The notes below the pieces were generated by a model that saw nothing but the letters and a program-made list of their open reading frames with translations, had not been told where the DNA came from and ran no database searches. Positions 38,963-46,698 of a stretch of 64,000 bases of DNA are shown one piece after another. How positions within the stretch are numbered: the first letter of the stretch is position 1; each line of letters begins with the position of its first letter. Source of the stretch: Nocardioides sp. InS609-2 (lineage in GTDB: Bacteria; Actinomycetota; Actinomycetes; Propionibacteriales; Nocardioidaceae); assembly GCF_023208195.1 (NCBI RefSeq), contig NZ_CP060034.1:1178001-1242000 (forward strand). Direction: 5' to 3'. The translations under genes were made by a program, and so were the position numbers.

Positions 38963-39039
38963 GCCCCCGTAGCTCAGCTGGATAGAGCAGCGGCCTTCTA
39001 ATCCGCCGGTCGGTGGTTCGAATCCACCCGGGGGCACCA
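38963..39039 (+). tRNA. tRNA-Arg (anticodon TCT), prophage integration site
   Basis: Acceptor GCCCCCG/CGGGGGC, anticodon loop CTTCTAA giving TCT, T-arm GGTGG-TTCGAAT-CCACC, encoded CCA. The integrase gene ends 21 nt beyond the CCA on the opposite strand, the usual layout of a phage integrated at a tRNA 3' end. Confidence 0.96.
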
Positions 39040-39045
39040 CATCTC
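39000..39045. other. attL: Probable left attachment site (attL) at the tRNA-Arg 3' end
   Basis: The crossover core should lie in the anticodon-to-CCA half of tRNA-Arg(TCT). The exact core length cannot be seen because the right junction is outside the window; a second copy of this tRNA 3' segment is expected there. Confidence 0.6.
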
Positions 39046-39060
39046 ACCTGCAACGACGTG

Positions 39061-40188
39061 TCACGCGCCCGGCAGATCGATCACCACGTGGGGCAGATCT
39101 GGGGCAGGGAGCGCCGCGAGGACCTTCTCGCGGGGAGTCTCGGCCAGGTGCGAGTACCGCTGCGTGGTGATCGGCGAGATGTGCCCGAGCAGCCTCCCGA
39201 TCTCGGCCAGCGACACCCCCGCCTGGATCAGCCACGACGCGTAGGTGTGCCGCAGATCGTGGATCCGACAGTGCCCAACACCGGAGCGCCGCACCGCCGG
39301 CTGCCACACCCGTTCGGCCCAGTTGGAGTTCCGCATCACGCTGCCCTGTGACGACGTGAGGAGCAGCCCTGAGCGACATGCCTGCCCGTCGCGGTGGAGC
39401 AGTCCGCACGCCCCCGGGTCCGGGTCAAGCAGCCCCTCGACTTCGTCGACAAGCCATGTCGGCAACGGGACGCTGCGGATGCGCCGGCCCTTGGGGTAGG
39501 CCTTGATGGTGCCCGGCTTCTCCTCGAACGTCTCGACCACTCGTGCGACTTCGCGGCCGTGCTCGTAGCGGTGCCGGTGGAGACCGGCCATCTCGCCCCA
39601 ACGCATCCCGGTGTTCACCAGCCAGTCCGCGATCAGCTGGTCGAGGTCGGTGGGGAGCTGAGCTCGGACGGCGGAGTACTCCTCCCGGGTGAGGAACCGC
39701 TCGACAGCCACGGCTGCTGGCGGCAGCTTGATCCGGGCCGCGGGGTTGGTGGGGATGATCTCGGCGTCGACGGCGGCCGAGAGCGACACTGAGAACAGGC
39801 GTACGACATGGGTGATGACGCCCGGGCCGACTCCGCGCGACCGCAGCGCGGTGATCCAGGCGTTGACGTCGTGCCGGCGGATGGTCCCGAGGGGCACGGT
39901 CCCCCAACGGGGCTCGAGATAGTTGCGGCGTCGCCCCTCGTCGGTGAGCCGGGTCTGCTCTTCGACCTGTCGGGTCGGCCACCACTCCTCACACCAGTCT
40001 CCCCACGGACGCCGCCCAGCGTCGGGGTCGGCGACCATCGAGCGACGCGCAGCTTCCTCGGCCGCGCCGGCGGCCCGTTCCGCACGAGCCTTGTGCGTGA
40101 ACGTCTCGTCGAGAGTGCGGGCTTTGCCGTACGCGTCGCGGTAGCGGCCGCGGTAACGACCTGACTGCAGACGCTCAGCCCACGCCAC
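39061..40188 (-). CDS. int: Tyrosine-type phage integrase
   Basis: 375 residues: an N-terminal AP2-like arm-binding region (SGRYRGRYRDAYGKA), a SAM-like core-binding domain and the catalytic domain with Arg196 (TGMRWGE), Lys233, His310-x-x-Arg313 (HDLRHTYAS), His336 (LLGH) and nucleophile Tyr345 (RYSH). It catalyses integration at the adjacent tRNA-Arg. GTG start. It is the last gene of the leftward repressor operon, so integration ability is probably maintained during lysogeny. Confidence 0.96.
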   Translation of the reverse strand: MAWAERLQSGRYRGRYRDAYGKARTLDETFTHKARAERAAGAAEEAARRSMVADPDAGRRPWGDWCEEWWPTRQVEEQTRLTDEGRRRNYLEPRWGTVPLGTIRRHDVNAWITALRSRGVGPGVITHVVRLFSVSLSAAVDAEIIPTNPAARIKLPPAAVAVERFLTREEYSAVRAQLPTDLDQLIADWLVNTGMRWGEMAGLHRHRYEHGREVARVVETFEEKPGTIKAYPKGRRIRSVPLPTWLVDEVEGLLDPDPGACGLLHRDGQACRSGLLLTSSQGSVMRNSNWAERVWQPAVRRSGVGHCRIHDLRHTYASWLIQAGVSLAEIGRLLGHISPITTQRYSHLAETPREKVLAALPAPDLPHVVIDLPGA

Positions 40189-40211
40189 GACTCACCCCGA
40201 CACCTTGTACG

Positions 40212-40664
40212 TCATCCGAGCGACACCTCGAGGGACTCGGCATCCTCGAGCTTGAACGTGACCTCGCCGCGGCTCGCCACCTCGACGGTGTAGATCTCAC
40301 CGTCAATCGGGACGTCATCAACCGCGATCGCGAAGTCACACGTCCAAAGCAACGTTTCCTTGACGTTGTCGGACACCCGGCCAGGGCCGAGCGAGCCAAG
40401 GCCAATCCGTTCGCCACCGCTGTTCCTGATCACTACGGATGCTCTCCCGGACACGTCGCTATACCCGTCCTCCCCCCAGCACAATTCATCACGTTTGCCG
40501 CGGAACTCGTAGTTGATCCCGCTGTGATCAATGAGCCGCATCGTGCCGCGGACGAAGAACGTCTCGGGCTCCTTGGGCTCCGCTTTCGACTGCGGTTCGC
40601 CACCGCAACCAGACAGCACCCCAAGCGCTAGGACCACGCCTCCGACCGTGATGATGTGCTTCAT
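40212..40664 (-). CDS. Prophage lipoprotein 1
   Basis: 150 residues: signal peptide MKHIITVGGVVLALG with lipobox LSGC, then a soluble domain (TFFVRGTMRLIDH, CDFAIAVDDVPIDGEIYTVEV). ATG with GGAGGGG upstream. Exported lipoproteins expressed from repressor operons often block superinfection; that role is inferred from position only. It shares the MK-start, lipobox-CG pattern with the next lipoprotein. Confidence 0.8.
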   Translation of the reverse strand: MKHIITVGGVVLALGVLSGCGGEPQSKAEPKEPETFFVRGTMRLIDHSGINYEFRGKRDELCWGEDGYSDVSGRASVVIRNSGGERIGLGSLGPGRVSDNVKETLLWTCDFAIAVDDVPIDGEIYTVEVASRGEVTFKLEDAESLEVSLG

Positions 40665-40671
40665 CCCTGCC

Positions 40672-40744
40672 CCTCCAATCGTTGCCTCAACCAGCCCACG
40701 CTCTGCCGCGTGCAGGTGCTCCAGCAGGTGCCGGGCCGTAGCGC
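40672..40744 (-). pseudogene. Remnant of an ImmA-like C-terminus upstream of lipoprotein 1
   Basis: In the frame that runs into lipoprotein 1 the DNA reads LLEHLHAAERGLVEATIGG, resembling the end of the intact ImmA-like protein (THLHATERGYLRRAVSNLE). The bases around the ribosome-binding site and ATGAAG are also alike in both places, suggesting that an ImmA-tail plus lipoprotein unit was duplicated and one ImmA copy lost. Confidence 0.4.
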
Positions 40745-41113
40745 TCACGGCTTGTACGAGGGGTCGTCGTTGTAGACCACGTAAACGGCATCCGTGATGG
40801 TCAGCGTGCCTTCGATCTGGCATGTCGAGGCAATGTCGGACTGAAAACGCTCGATCAGGCTGTCTGGTGGCAGGCCTTCGCCGCCGTCGATCTTGTTGCG
40901 CGCGGACGTCAACATGTCGGCCGCCGCAGCGAAGTGTTGCTGGCCGGTCATTTCGTCGGCCCAATCGTCGCAGGTCGTTTCGCTATAGGCGCGTGGCCAG
41001 GTCTGCTCGTACTTGCCTACATCGGTGCCGCCTTGGTTTCCGTCGCTTCCGCAGCCTGACAGTGCCACCACCGACATGGTCGCCACCGCGGCGCTCGTCA
41101 ATCTGATCTTCAT
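40745..41113 (-). CDS. Prophage lipoprotein 2
   Basis: 122 residues: MKIRLTSAAVATMSVVALSGC is a lipoprotein signal ending in the LSGC lipobox; the mature part contains TTCDDWADEMTGQQHFAAAA, DMLTSARNKIDGGEGLPPD and IASTCQ. I recall this small family from other actinobacterial prophages and integrative elements, often next to ImmA genes; function unknown. ATG overlaps the ImmA stop (ATGA). Confidence 0.8.
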   Translation of the reverse strand: MKIRLTSAAVATMSVVALSGCGSDGNQGGTDVGKYEQTWPRAYSETTCDDWADEMTGQQHFAAAADMLTSARNKIDGGEGLPPDSLIERFQSDIASTCQIEGTLTITDAVYVVYNDDPSYKP

Positions 41114-41574
41114 GCGCTTGCCTCCAAGTTAGAAACGGCGCGACGTAGGTATCCGCGCTCGGTGGCGTGTAGATGCGTCTCTCGAACCTTGAGCAGCTCC
41201 ACGTCGACGTCGAGCTCGCCCGCGATCTCGTGATAGTCGCGGGTCCAGCACAGGGCATCCGCAAGCGCAGGTAGCGAGATCAGCCGCCGGGCGGCCATCT
41301 GGTTGGCCTCGACCTCGTGCTGACGGTTGAAGAACCGCGCGGTCTCATGACAGTGGCCGAGGTCGAGGTGCGCCACCGCGTGCGCCAACGAGCTCCGCTT
41401 GCTGGCCCAATCCTGGTGCGAGGCGATCAGGATCACCCGGCGCCGGCGACACAACACCTCGGGGATCCCGTGGCTGAGTGGCCGGTGCCGGATGACCCAG
41501 TCGGGGTACCGCTCGGCAGCGTCACGACCAGGGTCGTACGTCACCGCTCGCGCGACGCCTTCTCGATCTGCCAT
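41110..41574 (-). CDS. ImmA/IrrE-family protein with altered metal motif
   Basis: 154 residues in the usual position between repressor and integrase. The motif that should read HExxH is His65-Ala-Val-Ala-His69 (SLAHAVAHLDLGH); the downstream QHEVEANQMAARRLIS keeps the third-ligand glutamate. ImmA proteins cleave or inactivate phage and ICE repressors; lacking the catalytic Glu, this one may act without proteolysis. Its start overlaps the repressor gene by 34 nt. Confidence 0.82.
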   Translation of the reverse strand: MADREGVARAVTYDPGRDAAERYPDWVIRHRPLSHGIPEVLCRRRRVILIASHQDWASKRSSLAHAVAHLDLGHCHETARFFNRQHEVEANQMAARRLISLPALADALCWTRDYHEIAGELDVDVELLKVRETHLHATERGYLRRAVSNLEASA

Positions 41575-41948
41575 TCGATGAACCCCCGTGATTCAGCCTT
41601 GACTCGTTCCCACTCCGCATCCGACAGGTTGTCGGGGCGGCGGTACAACAGCTCGTTGTCCTCGGGATCATGGGTGTCCCCACCGACATTCTCGGGTTGG
41701 TTCACATCCGGGTCGGGCGCATCGGCGCCATCGGCGATCGCCGTAAGAGTTCCGGCCGGCCAGGAGAGCGCCTTTTCGATGCGTCCCTGGGTTTTGAACT
41801 TCGGCCACCGGTTCCCGTTGAGGAAGTCGCCGATTGTTCCTGGGTCCGAGCCTGTCTGACGTACTAACCAGGCGGTGTTCGCTTCACGGTGAGCAAGCCA
41901 CCTTGCTACCGCCCGGCTAGCTCGCCGCTGTGTTTCGGTTTGCGCCAC
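41541..41948 (-). CDS. Phage repressor (cI-like) with N-terminal helix-turn-helix
   Basis: 135 residues. An N-terminal XRE-type HTH (ANTAWLVRQTGSDPGTIGDFLNGNRWPKFKTQGRIEKAL, read in segments) followed by SWPAGTL and an acidic linker, then a C-terminal amphipathic segment (LSDAEWERVKAESRGFIEWQIE). It would repress the divergent early promoter. GTG start with GAGGA 7 nt upstream. It heads the operon repressor-ImmA-lipoproteins-integrase. Confidence 0.85.
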   Translation of the reverse strand: MAQTETQRRASRAVARWLAHREANTAWLVRQTGSDPGTIGDFLNGNRWPKFKTQGRIEKALSWPAGTLTAIADGADAPDPDVNQPENVGGDTHDPEDNELLYRRPDNLSDAEWERVKAESRGFIEWQIEKASRER

Positions 41949-41981
41949 TTGGTGGTCCTCGTTGGTTGCTCATGGCTGAAC

Positions 41982-42048
41982 TGTTTCCGGAAAACACAGG
42001 GAACATCAACCCCCAGGAATCCGTACACCGAGGCACTTGATCGGGAAT
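41982..42048. promoter_or_regulatory. Left part of the lysogeny switch operator region
   Basis: Contains TGTTTCCGGAAAACA (41982-41996), a near-perfect palindrome, and AGGGAACA (41998-42005), which in reverse reads TGTTCCCT, the same word as in the cro promoter. Probable repressor-binding half-sites controlling the leftward operon; no clear -35/-10 pair can be assigned. Confidence 0.45.
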
Positions 42049-42118
42049 ACCGCCCTGTAACTACGGACTCATGTGGGGCTTTGACCTGCGGAAACGTGAT
42101 CTTCTGCATCAACTTCCC

Positions 42119-42155
42119 TGTTTCCCTTGACACGTTCCCCAGTGTTCCTTATCGT
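42119..42155 (+). promoter_or_regulatory. Early rightward promoter (PR-like) with operators
   Basis: TTGACA (42127-42132), a 17-bp spacer and TATCGT (42150-42155), followed by 7 nt and the ATG of the cro-like gene. GTTTCCC (42120-42126), GTTCCCC (42134-42140) and TGTTCC (42143-42148) are repressor-site words placed before and inside the spacer. Confidence 0.75.
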
Positions 42156-42162
42156 CTTCCGT

Positions 42163-42414
42163 ATGAACCCGAAGATCATCTCCCCGGAGCAGCTGGCCGA
42201 GCGCCAGCGCGTCGGAGCGACCCTCCGCACCATCCGGACCACGAGGGGTTGGAAGCTCGGAGACTTCGCCACCGAGATCGACATCTCGTACGCCTACCTC
42301 TCCAACATCGAGGCGGGCCGGAAACCCCTTCCGGACCACATCCTCGCCCGCGCCGCTCGCCTGCTCGACGTCGAGCAGATCGCGATCAAGCACCCCGCCC
42401 AGGCCGTGGCATGA
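42163..42414 (+). CDS. Cro-like XRE-family regulator
   Basis: 83 residues with a classical HTH_3 domain: RQRVGATLRTIRTTRGWKLG, DFATEIDISYAYLSNIEAGRK. It is the first early gene, divergent from the repressor, and starts 7 nt after a consensus promoter, so its mRNA is leaderless. A longer in-frame start 12 codons earlier would lie inside the promoter and is rejected. Confidence 0.88.
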   Translation: MNPKIISPEQLAERQRVGATLRTIRTTRGWKLGDFATEIDISYAYLSNIEAGRKPLPDHILARAARLLDVEQIAIKHPAQAVA

Positions 42415-42620
42415 AGGCGAACCAGATCTGGCTGACGACTCGGCAGGCCGGTGAGCGCGCCGATCGGCACCCGGAGACGGTGCGTCGAGCCTGCGAGGCC
42501 GGCGACCTGCACGGCGGTCAGACCGTTCCCGGCCGCTCGTCCTGGCGGATCCACATCGACTGCCTCGACGCCTGGGTCCTCGGCCAGCCGTGTCCCCACG
42601 TCGCCGCGAAGGCGTCCTGA
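42411..42620 (+). CDS. xis: Excisionase-like winged-helix DNA-binding protein
   Basis: 69 residues with a MerR/excisionase-type fold: WLTTRQAGERADRHPETVRRACEAGDL, then GRSSWRIHIDCLDAWVLG. Starts with an ATGA overlap on the cro-like gene. Its size and position suggest the directionality partner of the tyrosine integrase, although a helix-turn-helix regulator of another kind cannot be excluded. Confidence 0.75.
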   Translation: MKANQIWLTTRQAGERADRHPETVRRACEAGDLHGGQTVPGRSSWRIHIDCLDAWVLGQPCPHVAAKAS

Positions 42621-42694
42621 ACCACCCCGAAATAGCCGGCGCCCCGGCCCACCGACAAGCGAGACCGAGGCGCACGAACTGAAAGGAGTCTCCC

Positions 42695-43018
42695 ATGTCG
42701 GAGACGAACAGCACCACCAGCGCTGCACCGCCCAAAGCGATCCACATCGCCAACACGGCGGACGGCTCATACGACGTGCGGAAGCCGCTGCCCTACCCGT
42801 ACCACGTCGAGGCTGACGGCTCGATCGCCCGCCAGGACTACTGGCGCGGGCAGCCCGCCCGACTTGCCGGGTTCCAGCGGCAGGCAGACGTACAGCACGT
42901 CGACGTGCTCGCCGAGACATGGCTGGCCGATCCCGACCTCGACGTCGTCGGCATGTTCCCCGTGTTCATCGATGAGGACGGATCCATGTGGAACTCGACA
43001 ACGCCGGTGTCGGCATGA
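42695..43018 (+). CDS. Hypothetical phage protein
   Basis: 107 residues, acidic, no transmembrane segment (KAIHIANTADGSYDVRKPLPYPYHV, DLDVVGMFPVFIDEDG). A good ribosome-binding site (AAAGGAG) lies 7 nt before ATG, restarting translation after the 74-nt gap behind the excisionase-like gene. No recognised family. Confidence 0.7.
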   Translation: MSETNSTTSAAPPKAIHIANTADGSYDVRKPLPYPYHVEADGSIARQDYWRGQPARLAGFQRQADVQHVDVLAETWLADPDLDVVGMFPVFIDEDGSMWNSTTPVSA

Positions 43019-43395
43019 TCGCCACGACGGTCCCGGCCGGCCACACGTGGGTCGCGCTCTATGCGGTCATCGACCACGCCACCACCCACCAGCTGCCCGT
43101 GCCGTTCAGCATCGACCCGGGCACCTACGACCAGCCGATCCGGATGCCGTTGCCGCCGCACACGTTCGCCGCCTGGGCCGCAACCCTGGTCATCGACGAG
43201 ACCGAGCAGGAGTCCATCACCGGGGGCAAGCTCGCCGAACTGTTCGGGCCGGTCATCCGGTGGACCGCACACGGTCGGCTTCCCGGTGTCGGTGTGCGGG
43301 TGGAGATCTCGGGTCTGATGCTCGCGAACCGTCAGCCGGTCCTCACCGCTGTTGAGGCGTGCGACGCCGACGCCGCTGAGCAGGTGTCGGCATGA
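43015..43395 (+). CDS. Hypothetical phage protein
   Basis: 126 residues, soluble, mixed alpha/beta by appearance (AGHTWVALYAVIDHATTHQ, IDPGTYDQPIRMPLPPHTFAAW). The ATG overlaps the previous stop (ATGA); a GTG nine codons earlier is possible. No recognised family. Confidence 0.65.
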   Translation: MIATTVPAGHTWVALYAVIDHATTHQLPVPFSIDPGTYDQPIRMPLPPHTFAAWAATLVIDETEQESITGGKLAELFGPVIRWTAHGRLPGVGVRVEISGLMLANRQPVLTAVEACDADAAEQVSA

Positions 43396-43772
43396 GGCGC
43401 ACTGTGTGGCACCAGCTGCGCTGGAAGCTCGCCGTCGGCCTGATCGCGGCCGCGTACGTCGTGACCCTGATCGGCATGCAGGCCGCGGTCCCGGCGCCCG
43501 ACAACGGTGTCGGTGTCGACCTCTCCAACATGCCGACCCTGGCCCGCCCGCTGACCACCGGCTCCCCTGCCGCACTCGTGGTCGAACACGGTTGCTGGAC
43601 CAGGGCTGAGGGTCCGCCGGCCGACATGGTCGGGGTGCTCCCGGGCCACTCTGTGGTGACGCTCCCGAACGGCGACACCGTCTACGTGGGTGCTGACCTC
43701 ACCGGGGCCGCACTCGAGCAGGAGATCAACGGCGTCGACAACGGCCTGATCGTGCGGGGGTTCTGCCGATGA
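43392..43772 (+). CDS. Hypothetical membrane-anchored phage protein
   Basis: 126 residues with an N-terminal signal-anchor (WKLAVGLIAAAYVVTLIGM) and an extracytoplasmic domain containing two cysteines (EHGCWTRAEG, IVRGFCR) that could form a disulfide. ATGA overlap with the previous gene. Function unknown. Confidence 0.65.
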   Translation: MRRTVWHQLRWKLAVGLIAAAYVVTLIGMQAAVPAPDNGVGVDLSNMPTLARPLTTGSPAALVVEHGCWTRAEGPPADMVGVLPGHSVVTLPNGDTVYVGADLTGAALEQEINGVDNGLIVRGFCR

Positions 43773-44086
43773 TCACCGTGCTGATCCTCGTGGCCTGCGT
43801 GCTGGGCACGTTCGCTGTCGCCCCCGTCGTACGCCGGCGCCTGACCGGCCCGGTGTTCACCCTGGACGAGATCTCCGAGGAGATCTCCTACGAGCTCCCG
43901 CTGGACGCCCCGATCCCGTACACGCTGTCCGACACGGGTGTGGCTCTTGCCTGGTCGCAGGCTGCTGCACCCCGCCGCTACTGGGCCGACGAGCACGCCG
44001 ACGACGTGCAGGAGCCGGACGGTGAGGTCTTCGACTTCGACGCCGACCTCTACTACGGCGACCTCGACGACGAGCGGGGTGCCTGA
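43769..44086 (+). CDS. Hypothetical membrane-anchored acidic phage protein
   Basis: 105 residues: a transmembrane helix at the extreme N-terminus (MITVLILVACVLGTFAVAPVV), basic RRR, then an acidic cytoplasmic tail with FTLDEISEEISYELPLD. ATGA overlap. Together with the preceding gene it makes a pair of single-pass membrane proteins. Function unknown. Confidence 0.65.
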   Translation: MITVLILVACVLGTFAVAPVVRRRLTGPVFTLDEISEEISYELPLDAPIPYTLSDTGVALAWSQAAAPRRYWADEHADDVQEPDGEVFDFDADLYYGDLDDERGA

Positions 44087-44268
44087 TGATCCCCTGCGGA
44101 CCACGACACACCCAACGCCACGACGACGCGTACGAGCGTGGGTACGACCCCCACCCCGACGACGTCGCTCCGGCCACCATCCCGCTCAACGCGGAGTGGC
44201 AGGCCTACCTCGACGCCTCGCTCGCCCAGGTCAAGACGCTCCGCAAGATCGCAGGGAGTGCGTCATGA
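44086..44268 (+). CDS. Small hypothetical phage protein
   Basis: 60 residues, Asp/His/Pro-rich N-terminus and a short amphipathic C-terminal helix (AEWQAYLDASLAQVKTLRKI). Start overlaps the previous stop by one nt (TGATG). No recognised family. Confidence 0.6.
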   Translation: MIPCGPRHTQRHDDAYERGYDPHPDDVAPATIPLNAEWQAYLDASLAQVKTLRKIAGSAS

Positions 44269-45293
44269 GCGACCCGAGCCAGATGGAGCTGACCGGCCCG
44301 CTGATGATCGACGGCGACAACGTCCCGCCGGTCGAGGGCCGCGTCATGGACCACAAGGCCCAGCCCAGGAAGAAGGACAAGGGCCCGATCCCCGCCCGTC
44401 AGGGCAACGGCTACTACGCCGACCACAGCACCGGCGACCGGCTGCGCTCGGTCACCACCATCCTCGGCGGCGGCGTCCCCAAGCCGGCCCTCATGTTCTG
44501 GGCCGCGCAGCAGTGCACCGACTCCGCGATCGACAACCTCCCCGCACTCGTCGTTGCGTCACGGCACCCCGAGCAGCTCGCCGAGCTCCGCTCGTGGGTC
44601 CTGCGGGCGCACACCAGGAAGAAGGACGAGCGCGCCGAGGTCGGCTCGCTGGTCCACAAGGTCGTTGAGTCCCGGCTCCTCGGCACGCAGCTGCCCGAGT
44701 CGATCAAGGTCGGTGAGACCGAGTGGGCGATCGACGGGCCTGAGCTCGCACCGTTCTTGGCGAACTTCCTGCGGTTCGAGGCCGAGTGGGACCCGGTGTG
44801 GACCGCCTCGGAGATGGTCGTGGCCAACCCCGTGGACGGGTACGCCGGGACCTTGGACTTCACCCTCGCCGGCCTGGGCCTCATCGGTGACTCGCTGCGT
44901 GCCGCTGGGTTTGTGGTGCCGCCGAAGGTCGACCTGATGGGTGACACGAAGACCGGTGGCGAGTGGGACCGCATCACCTCGGCTGGCCACGTCCACGGGG
45001 TGTACCCCGAGGCCGGGCTGCAGATGTCGGCCTACCGGAAGGCCACCAAGGCCTGGTTGCGTGACGGGTCGGTCGTCGATATGCCGGTGACCGCTGAGGT
45101 CGGTGTCGTGCTGCACCTGCGGCCGGAGGGCTACCGGATCTACCCGGCACGGTGCGGAGACCTGCAGTACCGGTACTTCCGGCACGCGCAGATGGTCGAC
45201 GAGTGGTCGTCCCGGATGGCATCAGCCAAGGCCGATCACCCGGTCATCGGCCGGCCGCTGCAGGTGCCTGTCGCGGCTGAGGCGGTGGCGTGA
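44265..45293 (+). CDS. PD-(D/E)XK superfamily exonuclease (Cas4/RecB-like)
   Basis: 342 residues. GSLVHKVVESRLLG near residue 125 holds the RecB-type His; YAGTLDFTL supplies the motif II aspartate and GDTKTG the D-x-K catalytic pair, followed by QMSAYRKATKAW (QxxxY motif). It probably processes phage DNA ends for recombination together with the following RDF-family protein. ATGA overlap with the preceding gene. Confidence 0.82.
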   Translation: MSDPSQMELTGPLMIDGDNVPPVEGRVMDHKAQPRKKDKGPIPARQGNGYYADHSTGDRLRSVTTILGGGVPKPALMFWAAQQCTDSAIDNLPALVVASRHPEQLAELRSWVLRAHTRKKDERAEVGSLVHKVVESRLLGTQLPESIKVGETEWAIDGPELAPFLANFLRFEAEWDPVWTASEMVVANPVDGYAGTLDFTLAGLGLIGDSLRAAGFVVPPKVDLMGDTKTGGEWDRITSAGHVHGVYPEAGLQMSAYRKATKAWLRDGSVVDMPVTAEVGVVLHLRPEGYRIYPARCGDLQYRYFRHAQMVDEWSSRMASAKADHPVIGRPLQVPVAAEAVA

Positions 45294-45565
45294 TGGCCGT
45301 GATCTGGGAAGAGCCGCCCGCCACAAGGAGAAGCCGCGGACGTAACCCCAAACACGCCGACGCCATGGCAGCCCTGATCACTCGGTCCGGGGAGTGGGCG
45401 CGCATCGACGCCGTGTCCTCGCGAAACACCGCAGCCGCCATGGTCTCGCGCATCAACCGGTCACTCAACGGGTGGTCCGGTCACGACTGGGAAGGCCGCT
45501 ACGCCGAGCAGGCGGACGGTTCCTGGTTCATCTACGTCCGGCACATCGCAACGAAAGAAGCGTGA
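45293..45565 (+). CDS. Small hypothetical phage protein
   Basis: 90 residues, basic N-terminus, with HADAMAALITRSGEWARID and AAAMVSRINRSLNGW; ends in YVRHIATKEA. The fold may be DNA-binding but no family is recognised. ATG shares a base with the nuclease stop (TGATG); a GTG one codon upstream is also possible. Confidence 0.6.
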   Translation: MAVIWEEPPATRRSRGRNPKHADAMAALITRSGEWARIDAVSSRNTAAAMVSRINRSLNGWSGHDWEGRYAEQADGSWFIYVRHIATKEA

Positions 45566-45567
45566 CC

Positions 45568-46698
45568 ATGTCACCGATCCTTGATCTCCAGAAGCGCGCT
45601 CGCGAGCTCGGCCGGATCCGCCTCGGCCAGAAGTCCGCCAACGGCGCACCCCAGAAGCTCGACCGCTTCCGCTTCACCGGACACTCCCAGGCACTCCTCA
45701 CGAAGATCGCCGAGCTCTACGGCGGCGAAGCCCGCCAGTGGACCCCCGCCGGCGGCACCCAGCAGTGGGAGGTCATCTCCGACACCGCACGAGTGCCGAT
45801 CATGGTGCCCCCGCAGCCCGTGTCCCAGTGGTACGAGTTCTGGACTCGCGCCGGGTGCCAGCACCGGTGCGACGGCCGCACCAACGTGCTGACCGACGAG
45901 CCGTGCGACCCCGAGGACCCCAAGCACCTCGAGGCCATCAAGAAGCCCACCACCCGCCTCAACGTCGTACTCCGCGACGTCGAAGGCATCGGTGTCTGGC
46001 GCGTCGAGACCCATGGGTTCAACGCAGCGATCGAGCTCCCCGACGTAGCCGAGTTCCTCGCGGCCGCCGGCGGCTACGTCAACGGGTGGCTCTCCCTCGA
46101 GCAGCGCACCTCGATCGACAACACAGGCGACAAGCCGCTGACCCGCCACTACATGGTGCCGATCATCGAGGTCGACGTGACCCCTGCGCAACTGATGGCC
46201 GGCCACGGTCGTGTCGCTGCCCCTGCGCTCGCCGGCGGCCCCGTGGCCGAGACCCCCGCGCTGGCCGCTGCTGGGCCGGACTATGTCGCCCTGGCCGCCG
46301 ACCTCGAGACCGCGGACGAGATCCGCAGCCTGTGGATCCGTGCGAACGAAGCCGGCCACATGACCCAGGGACTCTCGGACCATCTGGCCAAGCGGGCCGA
46401 GGAGATCAAGGTCGCGGCACAGCAGCCGGTGGCGAGTCCCCCGGCCGCTGCTCCTGCGGCTGCGGCTGTGCCGGACGCTGACGGGATCGTTGACGCCCAG
46501 CTCGTCGACCCGCCCACGGGCGAGGACGAGGACGCGATCTGGCAGCGCATCGTCTCCGAGGCGGGCAAGCGCGGGATGTCGCTGCCCGACCTGCAGGACC
46601 ACTTCGCGTCCCTGATGGGCGGGGTCACCTCCGACTCGGCGTCCGCGGCCGAGCTGACCCACTACCTCGGTCTCCTCACCGGCGAGGTGGCGGCATGA
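45568..46698 (+). CDS. Gp3-like recombination directionality factor family protein
   Basis: 376 residues. The N-terminal half (LQKRARELGRIRLGQKSANG, KLDRFRFTGHSQALLTKIAELYGG, GGTQQWEVISD, PTTRLNVVLRDVEGIGVWRVETHGFNAA read in segments) matches what I recall of the phiC31 Gp3-like family, with a likely zinc site (CQHRCDG...CDPED). The C-terminal third is an Ala/Pro-rich linker and helical tail. Gp3 directs serine integrases; with a tyrosine integrase here the protein more probably serves DNA recombination or replication. Confidence 0.7.
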   Translation: MSPILDLQKRARELGRIRLGQKSANGAPQKLDRFRFTGHSQALLTKIAELYGGEARQWTPAGGTQQWEVISDTARVPIMVPPQPVSQWYEFWTRAGCQHRCDGRTNVLTDEPCDPEDPKHLEAIKKPTTRLNVVLRDVEGIGVWRVETHGFNAAIELPDVAEFLAAAGGYVNGWLSLEQRTSIDNTGDKPLTRHYMVPIIEVDVTPAQLMAGHGRVAAPALAGGPVAETPALAAAGPDYVALAADLETADEIRSLWIRANEAGHMTQGLSDHLAKRAEEIKVAAQQPVASPPAAAPAAAAVPDADGIVDAQLVDPPTGEDEDAIWQRIVSEAGKRGMSLPDLQDHFASLMGGVTSDSASAAELTHYLGLLTGEVAA

